Below, one piece after another: positions 46,284 through 61,200 of a DNA stretch of 64,000 nucleotides. A program made the translations under genes and the position numbers. The notes under the pieces are model-generated. The model was not told where the DNA came from and made no database searches. It worked only from the letters and a program-made list of their open reading frames with translations. Origin of the DNA: Asterias rubens (lineage: Eukaryota; Echinodermata; Asteroidea; Forcipulatida; Asteriidae); assembly GCF_902459465.1 (NCBI RefSeq), contig NC_047069.1, positions 5,427,171 through 5,491,170 of the forward strand. The letters run 5' to 3'. Numbering within the stretch: the stretch's first letter is position 1; every line of letters starts with the position of its first letter.

Positions 46284-49200
46284 CTGTTCGATCAGGAGAA
46301 ATGATTATTAGGTTGCGGTAAAAGAAAACAAAACTGGGTGATCTTACAGGGAAGGTTTACGTTTGGTTATCATCATTGGAATTAATAACAAAATAAATAA
46401 TTATTTCCTAGAAGTCTACAGCAGCTTTTAATAGTAGAATAAAACATTTCACTTTGACACTACATTGCAGAGCATTGATACATTATTTGATATAGCATTC
46501 ATAGATACCTCAGACAGTTTCGCTATTCCTATTGGTGGAGAGCGCGTCACGTGGGATGTGTATAAACCTTTGTTTATGACCAGTAAAAAGTGTTGAAGCA
46601 TGGGCGTGACACGCAAGCTTGCACCTGTGCTTATAAGACAGTTTCTTCATTCCTAGTGGTCGAGAGCAACGGCTGAAATAGTTGTGCACCATCACGCGAT
46701 ACGCGCGACGTGCACAGCATTCCCTTATAAGGAGTTGTTTAACCGAGGGCCTTACAATTTCATAGCTGGAGGGGTGTTGTGTTGAAAGAAATCATTGAAC
46801 AATTATAATTTTTGCATTTATTTTACTTTGTGACCAAAAAGTGTTGATGTTTTCGGACCGAAAAGGTATTTATGAATGGGAATCAAAGTGTGTTGAATCG
46901 GTTTTCAACAGTGGTTTTAACCCGCCGAGCCCTGGTTCTTTATAATTTACCTCCACTTTGTCTCGGTAAAATTATCAAGAACCAGCCCCGTTGGGATCAA
47001 ACCACTAGTTGTAAACCTCTTCACCACACATTGATTCCCTTATTTATACATTATTTGATATAGCATTTAAACTTTTCCATTTGTTTCAATATAAGAAACT
47101 TCTTCTTCTTGTATGTTTAAAAGAACGGTATACGTTTGGTAATCACTTGGAAGTCTACAACAGCTTTTGATAGTATAAAGTATTTTGAGAAACAAGTAAT
47201 GTGGTGATGTAAAAAAATATACAATTTATGCCCAAGAATTTGACTTTGAAAAACATCCGAATCGTTACTCAGATTATGTATTCTTATCTAATTAGAGATT
47301 ATTTTTTCTTCATAGACATATTTGCTCAGGATTTCCGTCAATATATAAAACTTTTGAAATGATATTTTCAGTTTAGTTTTATTGCTTATTAGCAATTTAC
47401 AACTAGTATGGGAACGATCGTAGATTCCTTATTTCATTTGTTTTTACCCTTACATCACTGTGTATTAAAGGCACTATACACGTTTGGTAATTGTCAAAGA
47501 CCAGTGTTCTCACTTGGTGTATCTCATCATAAGCATAAAATAACAAGCCTGTGAAAATTTGGGCTCAATTGGTCATCAAAGTTGCGAGAAAATGATGAAA
47601 GAAAAACACCCTTATTGGACGAATTTGTGTGCTTTAAGATAGGAAGTAAAGACTTCTGGGTAGAAGTCTTTTATTATTTTAGTGAGAAATAACCTCTTTC
47701 TCAAAAACTACGTTACTTCAGATTCTGTTCAGAAGGAGTCATTTCCCACAATGTTTTATACTACCAACAGCTCTTCAATGCTCATTACCCAGTCATTTTT
47801 TAATTTAATATTTGTTTTGAGTAATTACCAAACGCGTACCTTCCCTTTAAAGGAACATTACAGAATTGGTTTTTGCTAACAAAACAGTTGCTAGCAGTGT
47901 ATGCACTTTATGTAATCCACCAAATACATAAACTGACAAACCTGTAGAAGTTTAAGATCGATCGGCCATCTGGGTCACAAAAGAATATGCCAAAATAAAA
48001 ATGAATAAAACGCTCACTGAGCGATAAACTCCAAACGTGAAGTTATATTATTTATTTCTCATCAAGTATGACAATTCAGACAGAAATATTTCAAGGGATG
48101 TTTTCAACTATCATCATCATTTGACCGTGTATGTTTTATGTAAATCTGTGATCTTCACAGTTTTTGTTTCTTACCAATTCTGTAACGTTCCTTTAGCACT
48201 GTATACCAGAGGCAAAAAAAAAAAAAACCCACAAACTTTATATTGAAAGAGCAAATGCCTTAACTAGTTAAGACATTTAACAAGCAAAGTTAAGACTCTA
48301 GTTAGTGTCTTACACTAGTTAACACTAGTTATTATTTTTTAACTTCTAGTTGTTTTTTCTTATATGCTAATGGAAGCTAAATTTCTGTATATTTATAGTG
48401 CAGAATTTTTTTTTATAAATTCTATTAGATCAACGATTCATGTGATTTGGGGCACCAAGCTCTTTCATACATAACATCTAAAATCTGAAAATCTTCTAGT
48501 TCCTGAGTTGAATTCAAGACAGATGGTGTTTTTCCCGTTATCCCATCCATCTCTCTCTATTGCTCCCACTAGAGAACAGTTTGCACAGTTCATTAATGGG
48601 TAGCTAAAAATAATCACGGGCTTAGCCTAGGGCAAGTCTGGCACATTCTAAAAGGCTGCTGGATTCATGCGAGTTATTTCTTACAGACAATTGTTAAATC
48701 AGATTGATTTGTAGTCATCGGAGATGCTTTAATCTGATGTAGTTATAATTGTATTTATAGGCAGTGGACACTATTGGTAATTACTCAAAATAATTATTAG
48801 CATAAAACCTTAATTGGTAATAAGTAATGGGGAGAGGTTGGTAGTATAAAACATTGTGAGAAATGGCTCTCTCTCTGAAGAAACGTAGTTTTTGAGAAAG
48901 AAGTAATTTTCCACGAATTTGATTTCAAGACCTCAAATTTAGGAACTTGAGGTCTCGAAATCAAGCATCAGAAAACACACAACATCGTGTGACAAGGTTG
49001 TTTTTTTCTTTCATTATGATCTCGCAACTTCGATGACCGATTGAGCTGAAATTTTCACAGGTTTATTATTTTATGAATATGTTGAGATACAGCAAGTGAG
49101 AAAACTGGTCTTTGACAATTACCAATAGTGTCCACTGTCTTTAATCTTATAAATTTTAATGTATGTTTTACTGTAAATCATTTCAAGAGATAGCACCACG

Positions 49201-52200
49201 TTTAAATGTTTGTGCTGCGGAAAAGCAAATCAACACCAAACGTGGATCTGAATAAAATCTGCATACTGTATCCACATGGTATTGAATGATAGTCTGCAAT
49301 GTGATATGATGTGGTTGATTAATCTAAACAGTACAAAGTCAACCCTCCTACTGTTTGACCATTCAATATCATCAATTGCGATTTTGATAAATAAACCTTT
49401 ACAGCCAGCAGTATGATATTCTGAAGTGAATAGTACACAGTCAACCCTGTTAGACCATTACATATCATCCACTGTGGTTTTGATTGCTAGACAAAATCTG
49501 TCAGCCTGCACTATGATATTGTGAAGTGAATAGTCCACAGTCAACCTTCCTACTGTCTGACCACTCAATATGTGATTTCGATCATTTATAAACAGACTTT
49601 GAAAGCCTGCAACTGATATTGTGTGGAAAATAACCCTCCCACTGTCTAACCATAGAGTATCATCAAATTGATTTTGACTGATGCAATACCAGCATGCAAT
49701 ATTAAACAGGCATGATAATTGTAAAATAGTATTGAGTACAAAGGCTGAGCTACATGTACATGTACATACGACGTAGGCATTAAGAGACATTTATAAATAC
49801 CGCAGACAGTTTCGCTATTCCTATTGGTGGAGAGCGTGTCAGTGTTTAAACGGTTGATAATGACCAGCTGGAGCTCTGTTTATAATCGGTTGTAGTCGGA
49901 TACTACGCGCTAGTCTTGGTGCAAGACGTTTATTGTTATGGGTGATGCGGGCACTGTCGGTGAGTTGGTCGCGCTGGGTGTGAAAGGAAAACGAGAACGT
50001 CTTGCACCAAGACTACAACGCGCACGAAGGGATCCGGAAACTGGGCATCTCAGTCATAATGCAACACACGGACGTCGTACATACAGAGCTCAAGCATGTC
50101 GAAAACGGATAGGTTTCACAGAGTTTCTTACTTTATTACGACTTTTAACCAAAAAAGCATTTATGAATGGGAATAAAAGAGTAGTGACTTGCTCTTTAAC
50201 GGTCGTTTAAAACCTTGCAGGGTCGTTGCCGTGTTATAAACCAAACCAAGTTGATTGAACAAAAACTTACTAGCAAATGTTTTGGAAAGTAGGACTGTTC
50301 CAAAAATATACCTCTTCCAATTGAATTTGGAAGTGATATGTTTCCAACATGATTCAATTATTTGAAAGGCACACCGACTATCAATATAGTATGACAATGT
50401 TTACAGAAATTAATGCACCCTCTGACAGCTTGCTTCTCCTATAATCTGGGCAAACAGGCTGGCTGTGTTATCGTCAATGTCAAATATGCTGCGCCTCTAA
50501 AGGGTAGCATTTAATGTTACACAAAACTGTCTTGACTTCTGCACAAACATCATACCTCGCTTCAAATTTCATGGAAGTGCACATAAAAGGGTTGAGCCTT
50601 CAGATAAAATGCTTTTGCGATTGGGTAACAAAATCGAGATACACATAAACCATTGAATGGTGGTATTAATGTAAAAGGAGTAGATCTCATATTTAAAAGG
50701 TAGTCCCACATACCTTCAGAAGAAAGGAACGTTTCTGCTAACAGTGGGGATATTGGACTTGTGACCAAAGTTAATCATAATAATAATAATAATACTGCCA
50801 CCGAGAAGTTCCTATTATAAGTTATCACACAAGCGCGAGTGGAATACGGAAAAATATAGCGCTTCTGCATCCCATTTACACGAGCGCGCATGTGATATGT
50901 ATTTATCTTCAAGCAAACGTGGCGCGTGACATAGAACACACAAGACGCAGGTAGTGATATTAGCCGTGCAATATAGGTTTTTATCACCACTCCATTCTGC
51001 GAATCTGATTGGAGGATTAGCGCGTTCTTGAAGATAAAGAGCTTTATCACACCACACCCCTACTCATGTAAGTGGTGTATCAAACAAAGTGCTCAGTTTT
51101 TTTTCCTATGAAAAATGGGGAGAGGTTGATAGTATAAAATGGTGTGAGAATTGGCTCCCTCTGAAATGACGTAGTTTTCGAGAAATAAGTAATTTTCCAC
51201 GAATTTGATTTCGAGATCTCAGATTTAGAATTTGAGGTCTCAAAATCAAGCATCTGAAAGCACACAACTTCGTCTGACAAGGGTGTTTTTTTCTTTCATT
51301 ATTATCTTGCAACTTCGACGGCCAATTTGAGCTCAAAATTTTCAAAATTTTCACAGGCTTGTTATTTTATGCATATGTTGAGATACACCAGGTGAGGAGA
51401 CTGGTCTTTGACAATTACCAATAGTGTCCACTGTCTTTAACCGCTAGGCTACGAAGCGCCATAAAGTTTAGCACGTTACTACATCAAGATAAATATGGGT
51501 GAGTAGGGGAAAAGTGCCCAAACTCAGAACCCTTCAAAAGCCCATAGTCACCCCTCCCCCCACAAACACAAACACACAAAAAAATTAAATAAGATACAAT
51601 AAAATGATTTACCCCGAATGCCGCCCCCCCCCTTAAAACAAGAGAAAGAAAAAACTAAATAAGATACAATACAATTATTTCTTTGCCCCTTAAAAAAAAA
51701 AGAGAAAGAAAAACCTAGTTGTGCTACTGCCTTTAAGATACAATGTTTTTTTGCACCAAGTATCTCTAGTGAGTCTAGCCATTGTAACAAAATGGACAAA
51801 CAGTTTTATTAGGAAGCCTCTCTTGTGCAGAGTTTGGCATCGTTTCAGGAGACAATGTTTTGCAGGTATAATGAAAACATAAGCTTTTACAAAGAGACCT
51901 TGAGGATTTGCATAGTGACTGTTTATAGACCACCTTTAGACTTAAGGCTGATGGACAATGGAAATATCTTCATTCCATCAAGAATAGTCAAGGTTAAATC
52001 TTGGCATCCAATTTGGTTTTGTTTCCCACTGTTTATTTGACGTGTAAGAACGATTACATTTTTAAAATAAATGCTAGATGTCTAGCTCCCGGACAATCTC
52101 GGTGGTCTAGTTGGTAAGACACTGCTCTAGAATGGCAACGGTTCTGGGTTCAAATCCCAACCAAGTAACATGCACGTGATTTGTTTTGCAGAACTTGGGA

Positions 52201-55200
52201 AAGAACTGAATATACAGTGCTTACACAGAGTAAGGATAAAACCAAAATGAATATGCATAAGTCAGCAAACCTGACAAGATAATGGTTCATTAACAGTCAA
52301 ACATTTATTGTTATTGTTATGTTTTTTTTTCTTTCTCACATAAACATATTGCATTTGTGAGGAAACAAGGAGTTGTTAAAAAGTGTGATACTAGTTTAAC
52401 TATAAAATAAAGACACATTGTATAAAAAGTCATCTTTATGGTTCAATGCTTTTTAACTACGTCATCACGTAAAGTTCAAACGAACACCGTGTTTTTGTAA
52501 TAAACCAAAATTCTATGTCTAGTTCATTTTGGTTTTACTCTTACATTGATGTGTGTTAGCACTGTATATTCAGGATGGTAATAGGGGTTTCATTCAACAT
52601 AATAGGAAAAACTTTCATAACCAGGGAACATTTTCTTATCTGTTCATCAGAACATGGAAAGGTGATTTATTTTTAGGGAACTTTCTGCAGAATCAGGGAA
52701 AGCTAGCAGCTCTGCCTTGTAGTGACAAGCAAAATCAGGGAGAATGTTCAAGTTACATGTAGTTCATTAGAACATGGAAAAATTGATTCATTTTTAGTTG
52801 AGTTTCTGCTTAATCAGTAAATGCTGGCAGCTTTGTACTGTATGTGTAAAACAAAACAAAAAACAGAAAAGGTGGTCTATTTTTAGGGATCTTTCTTCGG
52901 AATCAGGGATCATGGATCATGGAGAGCTGGTAAGGATAAAAATTAAAAAAAATTAGGGGAATTTATTACAAGTATGAACAATCTCATTCCGAACTGGGAG
53001 TGGGAAATTCAACACGTACACACTATCAGTTGAGGACCATGTAAACATGTCATTTTGCACTGGTGAGGGTGACTGATCTACAGCGACCTTGGGAACAAAG
53101 TACCATGTCGGGTCAACAGAGGGCGCTTTCAACACTCCCCTAAAGGCCTTCGCAAATAAACATCAGGTGTGAACCATAAGTCAATGATGTGATAAGCAAC
53201 AGTACAAGTACCTCTTATTGTCAAGGGTGCACAAAAGTTCAAGACATCCTGCATGGTTCTTGTCAATAAACACCAGATGTAATTACTTGGTCATGAACGC
53301 CCTAAAACTATTAAGTTATCCTGTGTGTTATCCACTTTCAAATGCATTTCAAGATTCAAAGCTCATTTCATTTGAATTGGCCTACATCATTGCCAGGCGT
53401 TTTCCTGCTGTAACATTTTATTTAACCTTTAAATTTTTCTCAAAATAACCTTTTGGTATCGTTGATAATCTGTTTAGCTTTCTGACTGTACTTTGGTTTC
53501 AAGGAGAAATTAGCTTATGGCAAAAGGTTTAAAGCCATTATACACTTTTGGCACAGAAAAAAAAATAAAAGTTCACAGATTTACAAACAACTTACAGGGT
53601 TTACAGAAGGTAATGGTGAAAGACTTCTCTTGAAATATTATTCCATGAAATGCTTTACTTTTCTAGAAAACATTAAAACAATTCTCAATTCTCGTTGTCG
53701 AGAAATACGGATTCATTTTAAACACATGTCATGACACGTGAAACATGCGGAAACAAGGGTGGGTTTTCCCTGTTATTTTCTCTCGACTCCGATGACCGAT
53801 TGAGCCTAAATTTTCACAGGTTTGTTATTTTATATATCAGTTGTGATACACGAAGTGTGGGCCTTGGACAATACTGTTTACCGAAAGTGTCCAATGGCTT
53901 TAAGGCTTACACATGGCTGTTGAATAAAAAAGCCAAACTATAAGTGCAAAATGTGAAAGCTAACAAACGCGGAGCCTGCTGTCGTATGATCTTTGGTTTT
54001 AAAAGCCCTAATCTGCAATCTGGGGTGCTCCATATGGTGTTATTTGCATGTTCTTATGAATTGTACTTGTTGGGAGGGGGGGGGGGGTCAAAAACCAATG
54101 TAATTCTGGTTAAAAACAAGGGAAATCGCATCCCTGAATATGGAGGCGGTACAATCTTTGTCAGCATCAAGGAATCACAGTGGCCTACCTTGGCCAGCGC
54201 AGTTTAGTGCATCGGACTCAACCTCTGGTTGTTGAGTCATCAGGGTGTGCGTTCGAATCCTGGTCATGACACTTGAGCAAGGTGGCAGAGCAAGTCACTT
54301 CACTACAATGGCTTCTCATCACCCAGGGGTAAATGAGTACCTGTGAGGGCAGGGATGGTTCTTTTTGATTTATTCAACTTAGAGCACTACATACTTGGCA
54401 GTACAGGTTGAAACTCACCAGGGAGCTGAGATGGTTAAGGAATGAAACATATGGCCCAGTGACTAGGGGTAGTACTGTTTGAAGCGCCATGATCATTCTC
54501 TGGAATTGTGCTACATAAGACTTAATATTTTAAAAATTTTATTCAAGAGCTTGTACTTTCTTTGTATGCATACTGGATCATACCTGTCCTATCGTACGGT
54601 GCCGAGACATGGACGACCACCAAACGACTAGAAAAACATTTAAGGGTGATAGAGAGGGCTATGGAAAGGGTTATGATATGAGTAACAAAGAAGGACAGGG
54701 TGACGAATCAGGACCTAAGAAATAAATCAAGAGTGCAAGATATTATCAAGGCGATCAAATCAAAAAGTGGAGATGGGCAGGCCACCTAGCAAGGAGGCAT
54801 GACGATAGGTGGGCATGTAAAACAACCAACTGGACTCAGAGAAACTGGACAAGAAAAAGATGGTGACAAAACAGAAGATGGAGAGATGAACTAAGTACAT
54901 ACAGGGGCATTGCTTGGCAACAGACAGTGCAGGGAAGAGTATAATGGAGAATTGGTGAAGGGGCTTTCCTCCTGCAGTGGAGTGAAACAGGCTAGACGAC
55001 GACCAAACTTGGTTCAAGTTGCTAACTCTTGAAGTTTGAACATTACGCTATGTTATATAACAGTTACAACCTTCCCTTGGTTAACAAAGTGGCAGAGTCT
55101 TTATATAAACCTTGATGGTTTAAGACTTATAAAGTGCTGGTATCAGCCACAGCACTGATTATATTGTTCATTTTTATTGTGATTAATTTAGCATGATTTG

Positions 55201-58200
55201 TTTACGATAGTCAGGTATGCAGAGCCTTGGTTTATGTGACCCAGCATTTTGTAAGGGTTTACAGGTGCTGTGGCACGTTCTGCAGTCAACAATGTCAGAA
55301 TACATGGCGGGGGAGGCAAACCTCTTCTCTTAAAGTGTTTGGGTAAACAGTTCAGGGGTGAGAGTCACTACTGATGAAAAAGTCTGAAACTTTGATACAA
55401 ATTCAAAGGTATGTTGAAATGATGCCATTTCTAACGTTTGGGGTTAACCCTGGGGTTATAGATTCCAAAGAGCCTTTGGAAACGGTATCTAAAGCACCAG
55501 AGAAGTAGACCAATGAGCAGGATTTCTTTATTTGTGGAAACAATTATTGTCTGATTTTCTTCACCATGCCGACAAAACAAGTCTGAATTCAGCCAAAAGT
55601 CTGAACAATCTCATCCCTGACAGTTTCGAAATAATGATGGTAGAAAGCTTCCCTTTAAAATATTATTTTTGTTGAGAAATGAGTAAAACAATTTCACAAA
55701 AAGTTTTTGTTTCAGAGAGACAAAAATTAGTTTTAGCATACGTATACTAGATTTACACAACTCTCTTGAAAACCTTGCTCTGTGATTTTCAATTGTTGTC
55801 TCAAAACTTGACGGCTATTAAAGCTCAAACTTCTGCAGGTAAATTATATTACATACATCTTCATTCACAGTGAGTAGGGACTCAAGTCACGGCACAAAAC
55901 TTGATCTACAAAAACCCTTTAACAATAAAAGTACCAAGCTTTTGTGCATTACACAACACTTTGGATCAATGGCTTTACGTCCTTCACAGAATGAAGCAAT
56001 GATGGTTAAGTGTCTAACTTAAGTAATAACGGGTCAAGACCGGGACTCAAACCCACTCTCTGCAAAATCAGAACAACCAGAGCTTGATTACTGTGCACTT
56101 GACCATAAATGTTTGGTAAAAAATGGGAAGGTAGTGAATTCTGCTCTACCAGCCAGGCTCCTAGTGGCCGATACCCAAGCCTACATCCTTACTGACTACG
56201 AAGGGGGTAACCCTTTTATAACCATACCCAAGCCTACATCCTTACTGACTACGAAGGGGGTAACCCTTTTATAACCCCAGGAGTAGGTGGGCAAACAAGC
56301 CCCTTGACAGTTGATTTGGACCGAAAGCCCAAATCAGTTAAGTGTAGCCCTCCCCTTGAAGTGACCATCACGCCTTGTGATGTTAGGCGATATCTCATTA
56401 ACAAAAACACCTCAAAACGAAAAAATGGAACCACAAAGATCCTAATGTAGTAAAGTATTCAGTACTTTCCAAAGGACCAAAGAAACAACAGAGTCCTACG
56501 GGGAAAGTTCCTTTTGTTGTCACTTTCCACCCCTCACTTCCTCCCATTCGTAAAATAACCAGTTCTAACCATCATATTCTTCACACATCAGATCGACTTC
56601 AACGTGCTGTGCAGGAAGAACCCATAGTTGCCTACAGACGCCCACCAAGTCTCAGGGATCTCATTGTCCGAGCAGAAGTCCCTCCCATTAATGATGATGT
56701 TAATCCCCCTCTACCACAGGGAACTTTTAGGTGTTCCAACATCTCCAAATGCATCGTCTGTAGACAACACATCAGGGAATCGGACTCCTTCACCAGTAAC
56801 ACCGGCGGTACCACCCATAAGACAAGGGGTCATGTCACCTGCACCACCACTAATCTCATTTATCTCATATCTTGCAGAGTCTGTGGTGTTCAATATATAG
56901 GTGAAACAAGAACTACACTGAAGAGGCGTTTCTACGGCCACAGATCTACAGTCAAGACCCAAAAGCTAGATACACCTGTAGGTCATCACTTCAATCTTCC
57001 TAATCACTCCATTTCTGACATGATCTTACAGGGCATAGAGGCACTAGGCAACCACAGAGAGACTGTGCGTTTGAGTAGGGAGAAACTCTGGATTAGACGC
57101 CTCCAGACCATTCAACCCCATGGTCTGAACATCCAAGAAGGAAACGACTAATAAACCTTTTGTTTTGCCGTCTCCTTTTTTCCCCATAGCCTTTTAGCCT
57201 GAGCCTCATTCACTAATATAAATTACTTTTTACCCAACCTCACCACCCTCGATGTTGTCCTTTGTGTTTCCATATTCTTGCTTGTGGTCAAGCCAGCCCC
57301 TTCCCTTCACCCCCCCCCTTTTTTGTCCCCCTATTCATTGTTTACCCCCTGCTTTTTTATGTATGCTTTCTAACCCCATTCATGTATTTCCACTTCACTG
57401 CTTATGTTTCACTTAGTTACCTGTTCATGTTTGTTGTGTTGTCATTTAGCCTTCGAGAAAGACTCTGCTAGGGTCGAAACGTCAGGCCATTAACTATTTT
57501 TTGTAGTAAAGTATTCCACGGAAAACATGGCTCCCATTATCAAATGAATCTGTACTTATCCAGTCACTTTGTCCCAGTAGACATGGGTCATCTTAAAGAG
57601 CCAATAAAGGATGATCTCAATATGTCAACTGTTACCTTTTTATGGCCAAATAGACATCGCAGATACCGGTTAATAGCCATTTTACTCTCAAAACTTGCAT
57701 TTAGTAATAAATAACTCGAGTCAAAAATGCACCCGGCCGCGCGGCTTTTTCAGCGAAGAGTAAAAAAAAACGGATTATCTATTATAATGACCCTGGACGC
57801 CAGTGACGATTTTCCCCTATTTGTTTTGAACACAGTTCTCCAGCTTTGGCATTTCCACACCGAATAGCCGCCACTGACGTCACCAATCCTTTGTCGCGCG
57901 GTCTTGTTTGACCCCACGTTTTTCAGAATTGAAATTTGGCTAGGAGCGCTCTGGAGTAAAACCCATGTTTAACGTGGGGTAAGAGACTCATTATATTTTT
58001 TATGTTTCCTGGATGGACTGGAGAAAACTGTAATATCTATATAATTGAGATCATCCTTATTTGGCTGTTTAACCCAAATCTCCCTTCCTTAACACAGTGT
58101 TCTCCCTTAACAGGGTTTAACTGTAGATGTAAACAATAAAACTAACATCTGAAAATTTCATTTCAAAAGGTGGTCGCGTTTTTAGATATCCGCAGCGAAT

Positions 58201-61200
58201 ATGTCCAAGCAGGAAAAATAATCCCTAATAGCACTTGGGTCATCTTAACCCAAATCTCCCTTCCTTAACACAGTGTTCTCCCTTAACAGGGTTTAAAATA
58301 TAGATGTACACAATAAAACTAACATCTGAAAATTTCATTTCAAAAGGTGGTCAAATTTTTTAGATATCCGTGCGAATAATCCCTAATATGAATTTGGGTT
58401 ATCTTAACCCAAGTCTCTGTTCCTTAACACAGTGTACTCCCTTAATAAACTAACATCTGAAAACTTCATTTCAAAAGGTTGTCACGTTTTTTTTTAAATA
58501 TCCGCGCGAATATGTCCACGCAGGAAGAAACATACCTAATTTGAATTTGGGTTATCTTAACCCAAGTCTCCCTTCCTTAACACAGTCTTCTCCCTTAACA
58601 GGGATTAGTTGTGGATGTACACAATAAACTAACATTTCAAAAGGTGGTCATGTTTTGAGATATCCGCAGCGAATATATCCACGCAGGAAGAATAATCCCC
58701 AATCCCCAATAGTACCCGCTGCCAAACATAGGATTCAAACTGCCTCTAGCTACCGGGCAACCTCGGTAGTCTAGTTGGTAAGACACTGCTCTAGAATTGC
58801 AAGGGTCATGGGTTCGAATCCCACCGAGTAATATGCCTGACACTTTTTCACCGGACTCTGCAAAGTACTGAGTACACAGTGCTAACACACATCAGTGTAT
58901 GGGTAAAAAACAATTAATATTCTTTATCCCCGATGCAAATTTAACTATTATAAAAAAATGTTGGCATAAAAACTGATATCTTTTTACAAACCACATCACT
59001 TCAAAGTGAAATGTTTTTAAAAATGCTTTATACTATTGAAAGCTGCTGTGGTAGGCTTCTAACTAAACAAAAGTTATTGACACTAATATTAAGAGTGATT
59101 ACCAAACATATACCTTCCCTTAAAGAAGATTCACCTGAAAAGAGAGATCCAAAACAAACAAACTAAACTCGGGAACAACCCTTAGAAGTGATAGCCCTGA
59201 ACACAAATTAATTTCATCACGTGTAGTTTCCTGTTGCTCTCCTAAACTATACTCAATTTTCTACGAGCCACCTGGGCCCAACTTCATAGCGCTGCTTGAC
59301 AGTAAGCAAAATATTCATGCTAACTATACCATAATTACACAGGTTAGCATAATTCACAGGTTAGCATTTAAAGTAGGCGATTCAACATGGATTTGCATTG
59401 TTTTGTCATTCATTTTCATACAATAAGCACCAGAAGGTTAGCATGCCTTTGCGTGTGCTAACGGATATCAGCGCTGCGAAATGAAAACTTACGCAGTAAG
59501 CACAAAATCTACCGTTAAGCAGCTGTATGACTTTTGGAATTACGTGCTAAAATTGCTAAGAAAGATCTCGCAATGTAATGGCTGAGAAAGGATCTTACCT
59601 GCATTAAGTTCTCCTCCTCACATAATGTCTTTTCCATTTTCCTGTAGAGGTTGTCCAGACCTCTCCTCACCTGAAACCAATTAATATTAATCAAAGTTTG
59701 ATCACGACGAATAACTAAGAGGTTTGCGGTCCGATTCATGTGATCATCTGTTTTTGAGTAGTGTTGGTTCTGAAAAGAACAAGTGGTTCAAGGGTTTTGA
59801 TACCTTTTGTAAGGGTCGTTGGCTCGAATCCCACTCGAGTAACATGCCTAGGTGATATTTTGTTTGAGTATACAGTGCTGACACACATCGTTGTATGGTT
59901 AAAAACCAATTAATATTCTTTATCCCCGATTCAAATTTAACATCTCTTAGACCTTTTGTAGATGACACAAATACCTTCCTACCATGGATGAAGATGTATG
60001 TAATATAATTTACCTAAAGAAGTTTCAGCTTCATTAGTCTTCAAGTTTTTGAGAAAAAAAGTGTAATCACACAGCAATGTTTTCAGGAGAGTCGCGTAAA
60101 TCTGTAGTACATGCTAAAAATATTGCCGTCTCACTGAGACTAGAATTTGTGATTTTGTTTACTCATTTCTCAAAATCTACAGCACCCCATCAAGTAATAT
60201 TTAAAGGGAAGCTTCAATCTTCTTCATCTTTAAACCGCTTAAGCTTAATGTAAATTTGAGAATTGTTGTGTCTTGTGTCGTATAAAAACTACCCAAACAC
60301 TATTAGCAGCTCTAGGGATTTTTAATGTACCTTTGTTCATAATTTCGCCTATAATAATTCAGCGTCGGCAAAATTCTAAATAAAGATGAAGACGAAGTTT
60401 TGAAAAAAGGCCTTTTACTCGATCCACCTTCAGAACTTTACCTCTTTCCCAGGGTATTCCCTGATGACTTTCCGCAGCTCTTGTTTATTGAATGCCATCT
60501 GGTACCCAACCTCCTCTTCCTTTACACCCTGTGATACCAACACTTGGATACCTTCAAAGAAATTCTGCAATAAGAAATAACACAGATAATATTCATAAAC
60601 AATAAGTGATTTTAAAAAAACATAAAACCACTTTGTTTAATCTCGCCTATGTGTAATTGGTCTATTTGTCTTAGTTTCTTGCTGTGTGTGGTTCCCTTTC
60701 CTGTGCGCCTTGAGCACCTCATTTTGGTGGATTTTGGCGCCCTATAAATATTTATTATTATTATTATTATTAGGGCATTATTAAAAGGCACTGGACAAAG
60801 TTGGTAATTACTCAAAAAACATAGCAGCATAAAAGACCCGACGCCTTGCTCAGGCATCTGAAAAAAATTATTTTAGTACAACTTTTATAACCAATTGAGC
60901 AAAATTTTCGCAGATTTGTAACTTCACAGAGAGTCATTTCCAACACAGCTCTCCAATGCTCATTGTCAAGTAAGTTTTTATATTAATATATATTTTGAGT
61001 AATTACCAAACGTGTCAAGTGCATTTGAGGTAAAAAAAAAATTCTATTCTTTATCCTCGATGCAAAATTTAAATCATTTCAAACCTAACATCTAAATGAT
61101 CCTAATTTATCCGACATGAAGTTGTGAAAGTTAGCTTTGAACTTTGGTATACATGTACCTTGACTGCAGTCATTATGTTTAGAATTTCCATTTGTACCAA

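Larger units (their letters stand above)
46284..59598 (-). other. EXOC1: last intron of EXOC1
   Basis: About 13.3 kb of repeat-rich DNA: several Family 1 copies, a Penelope-like fragment, a LINE end, SINEs S1 to S3, a 160-bp tandem array and foldback elements. No nested gene is supported. Confidence 0.85.

Noticed and set aside
49938..50210. 90-codon plus frame at 49938
   Set aside because: It lies in the loop and arm of a repeat-borne hairpin. The related copy at 46500 lacks it.
58764..58835. Possible functional tRNA gene (also at 52104)
   Set aside because: A and B boxes and an acceptor-like pairing exist, but the anticodon arm cannot pair, and the same head is followed by a shared non-tRNA tail at several loci, so these are SINE heads.
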